DNA of 64,000 bases. Origin: Sandarakinorhabdus limnophila DSM 17366. Lineage in GTDB: Bacteria > Pseudomonadota > Alphaproteobacteria > Sphingomonadales > Sphingomonadaceae. The notes beneath the pieces were generated by a model. It was given only the letters and a program-made list of their open reading frames with translations, did not search any database and had not been told where the DNA came from. The stretch spans positions 124,001 through 188,000 of the forward strand of contig NZ_ATVO01000005.1 of NCBI RefSeq assembly GCF_000420765.1, read 5' to 3'. A program made the position numbers and the translations under genes. Below are positions 44,805 through 53,304 of this stretch, one piece after another. Position 1 is the stretch's first letter, and each line of letters starts with the position of its first letter.

Positions 44805-46895
44805 ATGATTCGCAGCCTTCTCTCCTTCGTCCTTGCCCTGCTGGCCCTGCCGGCGCTGGCGGTCCCGGTCAGTGACCAGCCGCACACGCGGGTGGAACTG
44901 ATCGCGCAGAGCAGTGCGCCCGCCCCCGGCAAGCCGTTGCAACTGGGCATCGTGCTCACACCCAAGGCCGGCTGGCACACCTATTGGCTGAACCCCGGCG
45001 ATGCCGGCGCGCCGACGCGGGCGGAATGGCGGCTGCCGGCCGGTGTGTCGGCCCCACCGGAACTGCAATATCCAGTCCCGGGCACGCTGGTCGTGTCAGG
45101 CTTGATGAACCACGTCTATGAAAAGCGGAATATCCTGCTGACCCAGATTGACGTGCCGGCGGGCCTGGCAGCTGGCAGCGCCTTCCCGATCGACGTGCAG
45201 GTCGATTGGCTGGTGTGCAGCCACGAACAATGCGTGCCGGAATCGGCCACCCTGTCGCTGCCGTTGGTGGTGGGCGACGGCGCCGATGATGCCACCATGG
45301 CGCCGCAGATCGCCGAAGGCCGCGCCACCCTGCCGCGCGCGCTTGCCGCCACCGCCACGTGGGCGAAAGCCGGCACGCGTTTCGTGCTGAGCGTGCCGAT
45401 GGCCGGCCTCGAAAAGGTGAAGAGCGCCTGGTTCTTCCCCGCTGGTGACGCCGTGATCACCCATGTGACGCCGCAGAAGGTCACGATTGCGGGCGACGCG
45501 CTGCGCATCGAGACGGACGCCGGCACCCCTGGCCCCGAAGGCGAAGTGACCGGAGTGCTGCGCGTCGAGATGGCCGGCGAAGCGCCGATGGGCTTTGCCA
45601 TCACCGCCAAGGAAGGCAGCGTCCCCGGCCCCGGTGCAGCGCTGGCGGCAACCGGCGGCAACGACGATTCAGCGGGCGGCGGTGACGGACCCGGCCTGCC
45701 GCTGATCCTCTTGGGCGCGGTGCTGGGCGGCCTGATCCTCAACGTCATGCCCTGCGTGTTCCCGATCCTCAGCCTTAAGGCGCTGGCGCTGGCCAAGGGC
45801 AATGTCGGCCCGGCCGAAGCCCGCACCGAAGCGCTGGCCTATACCGCCGGCGTCGTCATCGTTGTCACCGCGCTGGGCGGCTTGGTGCTGGCCCTGCGCG
45901 CCGCCGGCAGCCAGGTTGGCTGGGCCTTCCAGTTGCAAGATCCGCGCGTGATCGCCTTCCTGCTGCTGCTGGTCACCGGCATCGCGCTGAACCTTGCCGG
46001 CCTGTTCGAAGTCACGCTGACCACCGGCAATCTGGGGCAAGACAAGGCGCGCTCCGGCGGTGCCTCGGGCGCCTTTTTCACCGGCGCACTAGCGGCGTTC
46101 GTGGCCACCCCCTGCACCGGCCCGTTCATGGCCGGCGCGCTGGGCGCGGCGCTGGTGCTGCCCACCGTGCAGGCACTTTCGGTGTTCGCCGGCCTCGGCC
46201 TCGGCCTCGCCCTGCCCTTCCTGCTGATCGGCTTCAGCCCCGCCCTGCGCCGCCGCCTGCCCAAGCCGGGCGCGTGGATGGTCCGCCTGCGCGCCATCCT
46301 CTCCGTCCCGATGTTCCTGACTGCCCTCGCTTTGGCCTGGGTGCTGGGCCAGCAGGTGGGCGTCAACGGCATGGCCATGGGCCTGGCCGGCACGCTGATC
46401 TTCGGCCTGCTCCTGTGGTGGCTGGGCAGCCGGCAACATGGCGGCAAGAGCCTCGCCATCCCCGGCATTGCCAGCCTCGCCACCATCGTCGCCGCCGTGC
46501 TGCTGGTGCCGACCGCCGCCCCGGAAGGCGCTGCGAAAGCCACGACCGCCGCCGCCAGCGAACTGAACGCTGTGAAATATACGCCGGCCGCGCTGGCCGA
46601 GCTTCGCGCCCAGAACAAGCCGGTCTTCCTCTACATGACCGCCGATTGGTGCCTCACCTGCAAGGTCAACGAGAAAGGCGCCATGGCCGATGCGGCGGTC
46701 GCGGAAAGCTTCAAGGCCAAGGGCATCACCGTTATGGAAGGCGATTGGACCCGCAACGACGCCGCCATCTCCACCTGGCTCGCCGAACACAAGCGCGCCG
46801 GCGTGCCGGTCTATGTCTATTATGATCCCACCGGCGGCGAGACGGAACTGCCGCAGATTTTGACGGTGGATGCGCTGACCACGTTAAAGGTGTAA
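44805..46895 (+). CDS. dsbD: protein-disulfide reductase DsbD (thiol:disulfide interchange protein)
   Basis: DsbD carries electrons from cytosolic thioredoxin to periplasmic proteins. All three parts are present in 696 aa: signal peptide; DsbD-alpha domain with WLVCSHEQCVPESA; an eight-helix transporter with NVMPCVFPILSLKALAL and ATPCTGPFMAGAL (redox Cys); and a C-terminal thioredoxin domain with TADWCLTCKVNE. The first ATG upstream of the signal peptide was chosen. It ends in TAA, followed by a repeat-rich gap. Confidence 0.93.
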   Translation: MIRSLLSFVLALLALPALAVPVSDQPHTRVELIAQSSAPAPGKPLQLGIVLTPKAGWHTYWLNPGDAGAPTRAEWRLPAGVSAPPELQYPVPGTLVVSGLMNHVYEKRNILLTQIDVPAGLAAGSAFPIDVQVDWLVCSHEQCVPESATLSLPLVVGDGADDATMAPQIAEGRATLPRALAATATWAKAGTRFVLSVPMAGLEKVKSAWFFPAGDAVITHVTPQKVTIAGDALRIETDAGTPGPEGEVTGVLRVEMAGEAPMGFAITAKEGSVPGPGAALAATGGNDDSAGGGDGPGLPLILLGAVLGGLILNVMPCVFPILSLKALALAKGNVGPAEARTEALAYTAGVVIVVTALGGLVLALRAAGSQVGWAFQLQDPRVIAFLLLLVTGIALNLAGLFEVTLTTGNLGQDKARSGGASGAFFTGALAAFVATPCTGPFMAGALGAALVLPTVQALSVFAGLGLGLALPFLLIGFSPALRRRLPKPGAWMVRLRAILSVPMFLTALALAWVLGQQVGVNGMAMGLAGTLIFGLLLWWLGSRQHGGKSLAIPGIASLATIVAAVLLVPTAAPEGAAKATTAAASELNAVKYTPAALAELRAQNKPVFLYMTADWCLTCKVNEKGAMADAAVAESFKAKGITVMEGDWTRNDAAISTWLAEHKRAGVPVYVYYDPTGGETELPQILTVDALTTLKV

Positions 46896-46938
46896 AAAGG
46901 CCTCCGGCGGGCAGGGTCGCAGACCCTGCACCCGTTCG
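46896..46938. repeat. intergenic palindromic repeat, copy A
   Basis: The segment GCCTCCGGCGGGCAGGGTC followed by GCAGACCCTGCACCCG contains an internal palindrome (GCAGGGTC-GCA-GACCCTGC). It is closely matched by copy B (reverse complement) at 47001-47047 and partly by copy C at 56822-56857. It follows dsbD immediately and could also act as a terminator. Confidence 0.75.
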
Positions 46939-47000
46939 ATCCTGTTTGGCCCCTTACCTGTCATGCTGGCGCTTATTGTGGATGGGCCGCCCGAAAACGA

Positions 47001-47048
47001 AAGCGGGTGCAGGGGCTCAGCCCCTGCCCGCCGGAGGCCCTCTTTTCT
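47001..47048. repeat. intergenic palindromic repeat, copy B
   Basis: The inverted counterpart of copy A: CGGGTGCAGGGGCTCAG then CCCCTGCCCGCCGGAGGCCC, followed by TCTTTTC. The inner palindrome is GCAGGGG-CTCAG-CCCCTGC, so the arms have compensating changes relative to copy A. It abuts the broken nuclease gene's final stop. Copies A and B enclose 62 bp of unremarkable sequence. Confidence 0.75.
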
Positions 47049-48186
47049 ACGCCAGCGTCAACGAAACGGACACCGGCCGGTGATCGCTCGTCTCCGGCAC
47101 TTTCTTCGGCCGCATCGCGTTCACGCGTTCGTGGATGGCATGTTCCACCAGGCCGGCGCCGCTGCGGATGCGGGGGAGCGCGTCTTTTGCCACCAGGCCC
47201 TAGGTGAACATGATGTGATCGAGCAGCAGGTGGGGATCGCGGGTGGGGTCCACCGGGTCCTTGCCGGAGAGTTTGTAGCTCCAGCGCAGGCCCTCCCCGC
47301 TGCCGGTGACGGGGGTGCCGTAATCGAACAGGGCGTGATTGAGGAAGCGTTCGGCTTCAAAGATGCTGCCCTGCAGGTTGCCGATCAGATCGAAATAAAG
47401 GTGCTTGCGTTCAAAAACTTCGCGGCCCGGCCCGTCGTTCAGATCGCCCATCACCATCACCGCCGGATTGGCATCCTGGGCGAAGCGGGCGTCGATATAT
47501 TTGCGGATGTTCTCGGCTTCGGTGGCCAGCTTGATGCGGTCGTTCATCACTTCCTTCAGATAGGGTTCGGTGAATGTGGTGCGGGCTTCATCTTCCCAGA
47601 TGCCGGTTCGGGTGCTGTTGAGCTTGGAGCGCAGGTGCGCGCCGATCAGTTCCACCCGCAGGCCGGCGATGGTGGCGACCAGCACCTGCGGCTGGCGAAC
47701 ATGGTTCCACAGGCCGGCCTTGCGTTCCGCCCAGTAATAGAGGCCCCATTTACCATCCGTGCGCTGTTGATCGGCGGCATCGGCATATTGGCTGGCGGCA
47801 AAGCGGCGCCAGATTTTCGGATCCTGCAGCTCGGCACCCAGTTTCAGCGAGGCCTTGACCAGGAACCAGATCCACTGACTGCCGGAAAGTGGATTATCGG
47901 GATAGCCATAGAGCTTACACAGCGCCTTGCGCGGGTTGTTCGGCAGTTTGGCCAGTGCCTCGGCGGTGCCGGGGATGGTGGGCACGACATAGGGAACGTG
48001 CAGCGTGGCCGCCCATTGCTGCAGCAGCGGCAGATCAGGCGTGGCTTCGGTGATGCACAGGATATCCGGATCCATTTGCGCGATCTGTTCGCGGATGAAC
48101 GGCAACCGCACCGCATCCTTGCCGCCCGGCGCGATCGCGTCGTGCATGTGCTTGATGTTCCAGCTGGTGATCTTGAACTGCGCCAT
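47047..48186 (-). pseudogene. endonuclease/exonuclease/phosphatase family protein, in-frame TAG before the catalytic SDH motif
   Basis: A DNase I-like fold in one continuous frame of 379 codons. It starts at ATG 48186 with FKITSWNIKHMHD, CITEATPDLP, LIGAHLRSKL, MVMGDLNDGPG and LLLDHIMFT. TAG interrupts codon 329 (bases 47200-47202). The same frame then continues for ~50 codons with the catalytic SDHRPV and stops at TAG 47047-47049. The truncated product lacks the SDH motif and should be inactive unless the stop is read through. Substrate unknown. Confidence 0.75.
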
Positions 48187-48292
48187 GGTCGCATCATCCC
48201 CGGTTGCGGCAGGCCTGTTGGCGCTGCCGGTCGTGCGACCCATGGGATGAGTGTCGCTGTTCGCTGGTCGGCTGGGAAGAGTGGTTGCGTGC

Positions 48293-48958
48293 TCAGGTCT
48301 CGCCCGCAAAGCCCAAAACGCGCAGCGCGCCATCGGGCAACGGGCGTTGCAGGGTGGCGGCTTCGGCCCAATCGGCGGTGAGCCAGCGGCGCTGTTCATC
48401 GGCCGTGGTGAGGATCACCGGCATGGCCTTGGGGTGATGGGGCGCCACTTCCGCGTTGGGTTCGCAAGTGAGGAAGCCGAACACGGTGAGAGTCACCTCG
48501 CCTTCGGCCTTCTTGCGGGTGCCGGTCCAGCGGGTGGCGAGGCCGGCGAAGCAGGCCAGCGGATCGTCTGCGGCCGGCGCGAACCATAGTGGCTGGAAGC
48601 CCGCATCCGACTTCACATGTTCAGCGAACGCGGTGAACGGTACCAGGCAGCGATAGGGCGGGGCCAGCCAGCGCCGCCAGTGGGGGCTGGCGGTGTTGCG
48701 GATGTTGGTGATGCCGCGATCGACCGTCTTGCCTTCCAGCGCAAAGGCTGGGCTTGGCATGCCCCAGCGGGCGAGGCTGAGGGTGGGGACAGGAGTGTCG
48801 CCGCGGGCCACGCCGATGATCGGTGCTTCGGCATCGGGATAGAGGCCGCCCAACACCGGCAGATTGCCGAGATTATCCTGCACCGCGCCCAGTTCCAGCA
48901 CGCGGGCAAGATCGCGCAGGGCCTGCTGGCCCTTGGTGAGCGCATAGAGATTGCAAAT
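48293..48958 (-). CDS. SRAP-domain (HMCES/YedK-like) protein, apparent ATT start
   Basis: SRAP proteins form a thiazolidine link to abasic sites through Cys2 after Met removal. The frame reads ICNLYALTKGQQALRDLARVLEL, where relatives begin MCNLYAL, so the start codon appears to be ATT at 48958 with AAGGGG just upstream. An internal GTG at 48901 would remove the catalytic Cys. The rest is complete: NIRNTASPHWRRWLAPPYRCLVPFTAFAEH (active Glu) and HHPKAMPVILTT (His). The length would be 221 aa. Confidence 0.65.
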   Translation of the reverse strand: MCNLYALTKGQQALRDLARVLELGAVQDNLGNLPVLGGLYPDAEAPIIGVARGDTPVPTLSLARWGMPSPAFALEGKTVDRGITNIRNTASPHWRRWLAPPYRCLVPFTAFAEHVKSDAGFQPLWFAPAADDPLACFAGLATRWTGTRKKAEGEVTLTVFGFLTCEPNAEVAPHHPKAMPVILTTADEQRRWLTADWAEAATLQRPLPDGALRVLGFAGET

Positions 48959-49027
48959 GGCCGGCCCCTTTCTGCGCCCATCAAGCGCGGCGGCCGGGGA
49001 TTGGCAAGTGGGGGTAGCGGCGCCGAG

Positions 49028-49107
49028 CTGCGGCCCGGCGGAAACACGCGCCGGGCCGCAGGGTGCAAGCGCCTGAAGCGGGCGGCTTCCGGTCCGCGCG
49101 CTTCAGG
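49028..49107. repeat. two tandem hairpins
   Basis: The first is a perfect 13-bp stem (CTGCGGCCCGGCG / CGCCGGGCCGCAG) with an 8-nt loop at 49028-49061. The second has a 9-bp stem (CCTGAAGCG / CGCTTCAGG) with an 18-nt loop at 49072-49107. No T-tract follows, so they are not classical terminators. They resemble REP-like elements. Confidence 0.6.
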
Positions 49108-49167
49108 GCCTTGGTGGCTGCCGCATGCAGGGGTGCGGGGCAGGCACCGATGGTGGGATGGGACGGC

Positions 49168-49446
49168 TCAGAGCGGGGGCGGCGCCAGAGTCCACATCCA
49201 CAAGATCGTGGCCAGCGTGCCAACAACCCCCAGGCCAAGGCGGCGGGCCATGCGATCCCCGCCCGGAGCCGGCGGCGGCCCCAGGCCAAGCGCGGCGCCG
49301 CTGTTGGAGACCGGCGTATCAAACGCCGAACGCCGGCGCACGGAAAGCACCAGATCGGGCCGTGTTGCAGGGGGTTGCAGCGGCGCATTTGGGGGCGGCG
49401 TACTGGGGCGCGGCGCCGGAGACAATGAACCACGATGAACTGGCAC
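49168..49446 (-). CDS. hypothetical Pro-rich protein, doubtful
   Basis: A 92-aa frame with a Pro-rich N-terminal half and a C-terminal hydrophobic segment (LGVVGTLATILWMWTL). No family is recognised. Because GC-rich DNA opens such frames by chance and there is no clear ribosome site, I give it low weight. The start is an ATG. Confidence 0.3.
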   Translation of the reverse strand: MPVHRGSLSPAPRPSTPPPNAPLQPPATRPDLVLSVRRRSAFDTPVSNSGAALGLGPPPAPGGDRMARRLGLGVVGTLATILWMWTLAPPPL

Positions 49447-49532
49447 GGCGACACCTCAACCCTTGATGACAGGGCGAAATGTGCCACAGGCATCCGCCGC
49501 CAGCGCGGCAGAGCCGGTCCATCATGGATGGT

Positions 49533-51005
49533 TCAGGCGCGGTTTCCGAACCAGATTGGAGGAAGTCGCTGGGCCCACGGCGCTGCCGCCTCCAGCTGGA
49601 ACGCCAGATCCAGCAGACGCGCATCATCGCCGCGCCGGCCGGCAAAATGCATGCCCAGCGGCAGGCCGTTGGTGGCGGTCATGATCGGCACGCTCATGGC
49701 CGCGGCGCCGGCCATGTTCTGCACCGGCGTGTAGGCCACCAGCCGCATCATGTCGGCCACCACATCGGCCGGCGGGCGGCTGTGCGACAGATACCCAATC
49801 GGCACCGCATGGCGACTGAGCACCGGGGTGAGCAGCACATCGTGATCGCGGAAACTGGCATCATAGGCGGCGCGATAGCCCAGCAGCCGGCCGATCAGCG
49901 CCTGGAAATCGGCGGGCGACAAGGCGGCACCCTGCGCGGCCAGATGGTGGGTGAGCGGCTCCAGCTGGGCGACGCCATCGGCGCCCATCATCTTGCTGAC
50001 GAAACCCACCGACTGCGCTGCACTGAAGGCCCAGAAGCTCAGGAAGTCCCGGCCGAAATCCGCCGCGTTGAATGGCCAGCGGGCATCGGAAACACTGTGG
50101 CCCATGCCAGAGAGGAGCGTGCGGGTGCGGGCGATGCCGGCCAACACTTCCTGATCCGGCTGGCTGCCATCGGCGGTGACGGTGATCACCCCGATGCGCA
50201 GGCGTTCGCCCACCGGGCCGGCCAGACGCGGCACGGCGGCGCCCAGCCCGTCGGCAGCGGGCCCCTGCAGCGCCGCCATGGTGAGCGCCGCATCACGCAC
50301 GGACCGGGTGAGCACATGATCCACCGCAATCTCGCCCGGATCATCGGCCGTTTTCTGCCCCGCCATGCGGCCCCGGCTGGGCTTGAAACCGAACAGGCCG
50401 GTGAGCGCGGCCGGAATGCGGATCGAGCCGCCGCCATCATTGGCATGGGCAATCGGCACAACGCCGGCCGCCACTGCCGCCGCACTGCCGCCCGACGATC
50501 CGCCGGGGGAGAAATCCGGATTCCACGGGTTGCGGGTGGCGCCGTGCGACAAGGGCTCGGTCACGCACATCAGGCCGAATTCCGGCGTCGCCGTCTTGCC
50601 CAGCGGCAGAGTGTTCATCTGGGCAAAGGCATCGACAAACCGTTCATTGGCGGTGGCCGGGGGTGCCTTCTCAAACGCGCGGCTGCCGTTGCGGGTGGGC
50701 CAGCCCTTGTAGTCGTTCAGATCCTTGATGAAGGTCGGGATCACCGGCTTGCGGTCATCGGTGGGCAAGGCGTTGATGGCCCGCGGCCGATCGATCAGGA
50801 TGGCAAAGTTCAGCTTGGCCTGCGCGGCCTCGGCCCGCTCCAAAGCTGCCAGCACCGTTTCGCGCGCGCTCGCGTCCCCACTGCGGATGCGGGCAGCTAG
50901 GCCAATGGCATCATCGGCTGCAGCCGCTGCGGCGCGCGCTGGCATGGCAGTCGCCGCCATGGCGCCAGCCAGCAGATGCCGGCGGTTGATGCTGAAATCG
51001 GCCAT
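49533..51005 (-). CDS. Tat-exported amidase (amidase-signature family)
   Basis: A 490-aa amidase. The N-terminus NRRHLLAGAMAATAMPARAAA is a Tat signal. The Ser-cisSer-Lys triad maps to Lys94 (TFIKDLND), GGSSGGS near 168-174 and the nucleophile in DGGGSIRIPAA. It should hydrolyse amides in the periplasm; the substrate is unknown. The next gene on the same strand lies just upstream, separated by a terminator, so it has its own promoter. Confidence 0.92.
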   Translation of the reverse strand: MADFSINRRHLLAGAMAATAMPARAAAAAADDAIGLAARIRSGDASARETVLAALERAEAAQAKLNFAILIDRPRAINALPTDDRKPVIPTFIKDLNDYKGWPTRNGSRAFEKAPPATANERFVDAFAQMNTLPLGKTATPEFGLMCVTEPLSHGATRNPWNPDFSPGGSSGGSAAAVAAGVVPIAHANDGGGSIRIPAALTGLFGFKPSRGRMAGQKTADDPGEIAVDHVLTRSVRDAALTMAALQGPAADGLGAAVPRLAGPVGERLRIGVITVTADGSQPDQEVLAGIARTRTLLSGMGHSVSDARWPFNAADFGRDFLSFWAFSAAQSVGFVSKMMGADGVAQLEPLTHHLAAQGAALSPADFQALIGRLLGYRAAYDASFRDHDVLLTPVLSRHAVPIGYLSHSRPPADVVADMMRLVAYTPVQNMAGAAAMSVPIMTATNGLPLGMHFAGRRGDDARLLDLAFQLEAAAPWAQRLPPIWFGNRA

Positions 51006-51065
51006 GGATGTGCTCCCCGTGTTCTTGCGGGGAAAGTGACATGAGCGGCGTTATCGGGAAAGCAG

Positions 51066-51112
51066 AAAGAAGGGGCCACCGCCCCGGATCTCGTCCGGGG
51101 CGGTGGCCTCCC
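51066..51112 (-). terminator. terminator after the amidohydrolase gene
   Basis: A long perfect stem (GGCCACCGCCCCGGA / TCCGGGGCGGTGGCC) with a 5-nt loop, reading on the minus strand into CCCCTTCTTTCT. It lies between the amidohydrolase and the amidase genes. Confidence 0.85.
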
Positions 51113-51113
51113 C

Positions 51114-52757
51114 TTACTTCCGCTTGAACACCTGTTTCCCGGCCAGCCAGGTGGCCGTCACCTTGATCTTCCACAGATCGCCTTCCGGCGCAGCGAATGG
51201 ATCGCGTTCCAGGGTGATGAAATCGGCATATTTGCCGGGTTCCAGCGTGCCCACCTTGGTTTCGTTGTGGCCAGAGCGGGCGGCCCAGGTGGTGAAGCCG
51301 GCGAAGGCATCGGCCAGGTTCACCTTTTCCCACGGGCGCCATCCACCGGCGGGCAGGCCGTCGCGGGATTGGCGCGTCACAGCGGCGTGCAGGCCGAACA
51401 TCGGATCGGGCGGCTCCACCGGGAAATCGCTGCCGAAGGCCAGTTCAGCGCCGGATTTCTTGATCTGCTGCCAGGCATAGGCGCCGTCCAGCCGGCCTTC
51501 ACCCAGCCGCGCTTCGGCCATGCCCTTGTCGGACGTGGCGTGGGTGGGCTGCATGGAGGCAATGACCTTCAAGCTGGCAAAGCGGCCAAGATCGGCCATG
51601 TCGACAATCTGCGCATGTTCGTTGCGGTGGCGGCGGGCGAGACGCTCGCTGAGCGGCACGGCGGCAAAGCCATCCATGGTGGAGCGGTTGGCCTGATCGC
51701 CGATGGCGTGGACGTTGACCTGGAAGCCATCGCGCGAGGCTTGCGTGATATAGGTTTTCAGCTTGTCGGCCGGGGTGATGTCCAGCCCGCGCGTGTTCGG
51801 CATGTCGCTGTAGGGCGCGATCAAATAGGCACCGCGGCTGCCGAGCGCGCCATCGGAGACCAGCTTCATCGACTGCATGGCGACAAGATCGCCCTCGCTC
51901 CACGGAATCGGGCCATTCGGCGCGATCGCCTTGCGGTTTTCGGGGCCGCCGGCCATCGCATAGATGCGCGCCGTCAGCTTGCCGGCCTTGGCGAAACGCA
52001 CGTAGCGATCCCAGGTCGGCTTATCCATGCCGGCATCATGCGCGCCGGTGAGGCCGACTTCGGCCATGGTTTCCAGGCTCTTTTCCAGCACCAGATCCAG
52101 CCGCTTTTCATCATCATTGGGGATGACGCGGGTGATCAGCGCCATCGCCTTGTCGACAAACACGCCGGTGGGGTTGCCGGCAGCATCGCGAATGATCTCG
52201 CCGCCATCGGGCGCCTTGGAATCAAGGGTGATGCCGGCGGCTTTCAGGGCGGCCGTGTTGGCCCAGCCGGCGTGGCCATCAACGCGCGTGAACCAGGCCG
52301 GGCGGTCACCGGTGACTTCATCCAGTTCGGCAGCGGTGGGGAAGCGGTTGATCAATTTGCCATCGGCATACCAGCGTTCCTGGTTCCAGCCGCGGCCCAT
52401 GATCCAGCCTGTTGCCGGAATGCCCGCCTTGATGCGGCCCAGGGCTTCGGGGATGGAGGCGCTATCACGCAGATCGACCACCAGTTTGAGCTCGCCCAAC
52501 CGCATCACATGGCCATGGGCATCAATCAGGCCCGGCCACAGCGTGGCGCCGGCCATGTCCACCTTTGCGCCGGCGGGCAGCGCCGCGCCGGCTTTCAACG
52601 TGGCCTTCACCTTGCCAGCTTCGTCCACCACCAGCGTCGCAAAGCGCTGCAATTCGCCCTTGCTGTCGAGCGTGTAGCCATTGGCATTGGTGTAGAGCGT
52701 GTCGGCAAACCCCGGCGTGGCGGTGGCGAGCAGTGCGGCAAGGATCAGTTTCTTCAT
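51114..52757 (-). CDS. exported amidohydrolase (YtcJ-like)
   Basis: A 547-aa metal-dependent hydrolase. A signal peptide (MKKLILAALLATATPGFA) precedes the TIM barrel with LWPGLIDAHGHVMRLGE (metal His), GWNQERW, TRVDGHAGWANT, MKLVSDGALGSRGA, NVHAIGDQANR and FGSDFPVEPPDP. This is the YtcJ/LAF3 amidohydrolase subgroup, often acting on N-acyl or formamide-type substrates. It starts at ATG 52757, where the signal peptide begins. GNAT lies just upstream (19 bp). Confidence 0.9.
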   Translation of the reverse strand: MKKLILAALLATATPGFADTLYTNANGYTLDSKGELQRFATLVVDEAGKVKATLKAGAALPAGAKVDMAGATLWPGLIDAHGHVMRLGELKLVVDLRDSASIPEALGRIKAGIPATGWIMGRGWNQERWYADGKLINRFPTAAELDEVTGDRPAWFTRVDGHAGWANTAALKAAGITLDSKAPDGGEIIRDAAGNPTGVFVDKAMALITRVIPNDDEKRLDLVLEKSLETMAEVGLTGAHDAGMDKPTWDRYVRFAKAGKLTARIYAMAGGPENRKAIAPNGPIPWSEGDLVAMQSMKLVSDGALGSRGAYLIAPYSDMPNTRGLDITPADKLKTYITQASRDGFQVNVHAIGDQANRSTMDGFAAVPLSERLARRHRNEHAQIVDMADLGRFASLKVIASMQPTHATSDKGMAEARLGEGRLDGAYAWQQIKKSGAELAFGSDFPVEPPDPMFGLHAAVTRQSRDGLPAGGWRPWEKVNLADAFAGFTTWAARSGHNETKVGTLEPGKYADFITLERDPFAAPEGDLWKIKVTATWLAGKQVFKRK

Positions 52758-52776
52758 TTCGGGTTTTCCCCTGTTT

Positions 52777-53304
52777 TCAAAGGTCTTTGGCCATGAACAC
52801 CCAGTGCGGGAACATGATTTCCGGCACTTCCACTTCCGGATAGGCCGAAATGCACTTGAATCCCAGCCGCTCATAAAGGCCAATCGCGGTTTCCAGCGTG
52901 GGCGACGTATCGATGAACATGGTGCGATAGCCAAAGCCGCGCGCGTCGGCGATCAGCCGCTCGACGAGACGGCGGCCCAGCCCCTGCCCCTTGGCAATAT
53001 CGCGCACATAGACGCGCTTCATCTCGCACACGCCGTCCCGCACGCGGCGCACGCCGCCCATACCGATTGGTTGGCCGTCCTGTTCCAGAATGTAGAAACA
53101 GCTTTCCGGCGGACCGGGGCCGAGCGTTTTCGGCAAGGCCGCAGGCAGATAGGCGCGAATGTCGCCGTCGGGGAAAATGTCGGCCAATGTGATGCCAAAA
53201 CGCGCAGCAACGCCGGAGAACACGAAGTGCAGATATTCGGCGTTGAGATCGATCAGCAGCGCTTCGTCATCCGGCAGGCGCGCAGAGCGCCAGGTGAGGC
53301 TCAC
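52777..53304 (-). CDS. GNAT-family acetyltransferase
   Basis: A 175-aa GNAT protein: MKRVYVRDIAKGQGLGRRLVERLIADARGFGYRTMFIDT is the acetyl-CoA site, and the end AIGLYERLGFKCISAYP is typical. It starts at GTG overlapping the dehydrogenase stop (GTGA), so it is coupled to that gene. The acceptor is unknown. Confidence 0.88.
   Translation of the reverse strand: MSLTWRSARLPDDEALLIDLNAEYLHFVFSGVAARFGITLADIFPDGDIRAYLPAALPKTLGPGPPESCFYILEQDGQPIGMGGVRRVRDGVCEMKRVYVRDIAKGQGLGRRLVERLIADARGFGYRTMFIDTSPTLETAIGLYERLGFKCISAYPEVEVPEIMFPHWVFMAKDL

Larger units (their letters stand above)
48959..49532. other. ~570-bp stretch with little coding evidence
   Basis: Between the SRAP gene and the amidase. It contains two tandem hairpins at 49028-49107 and one questionable minus-strand frame at 49168-49446. 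Nothing else was recognised in it, and no tRNA or small RNA pattern is evident. Confidence 0.6.
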
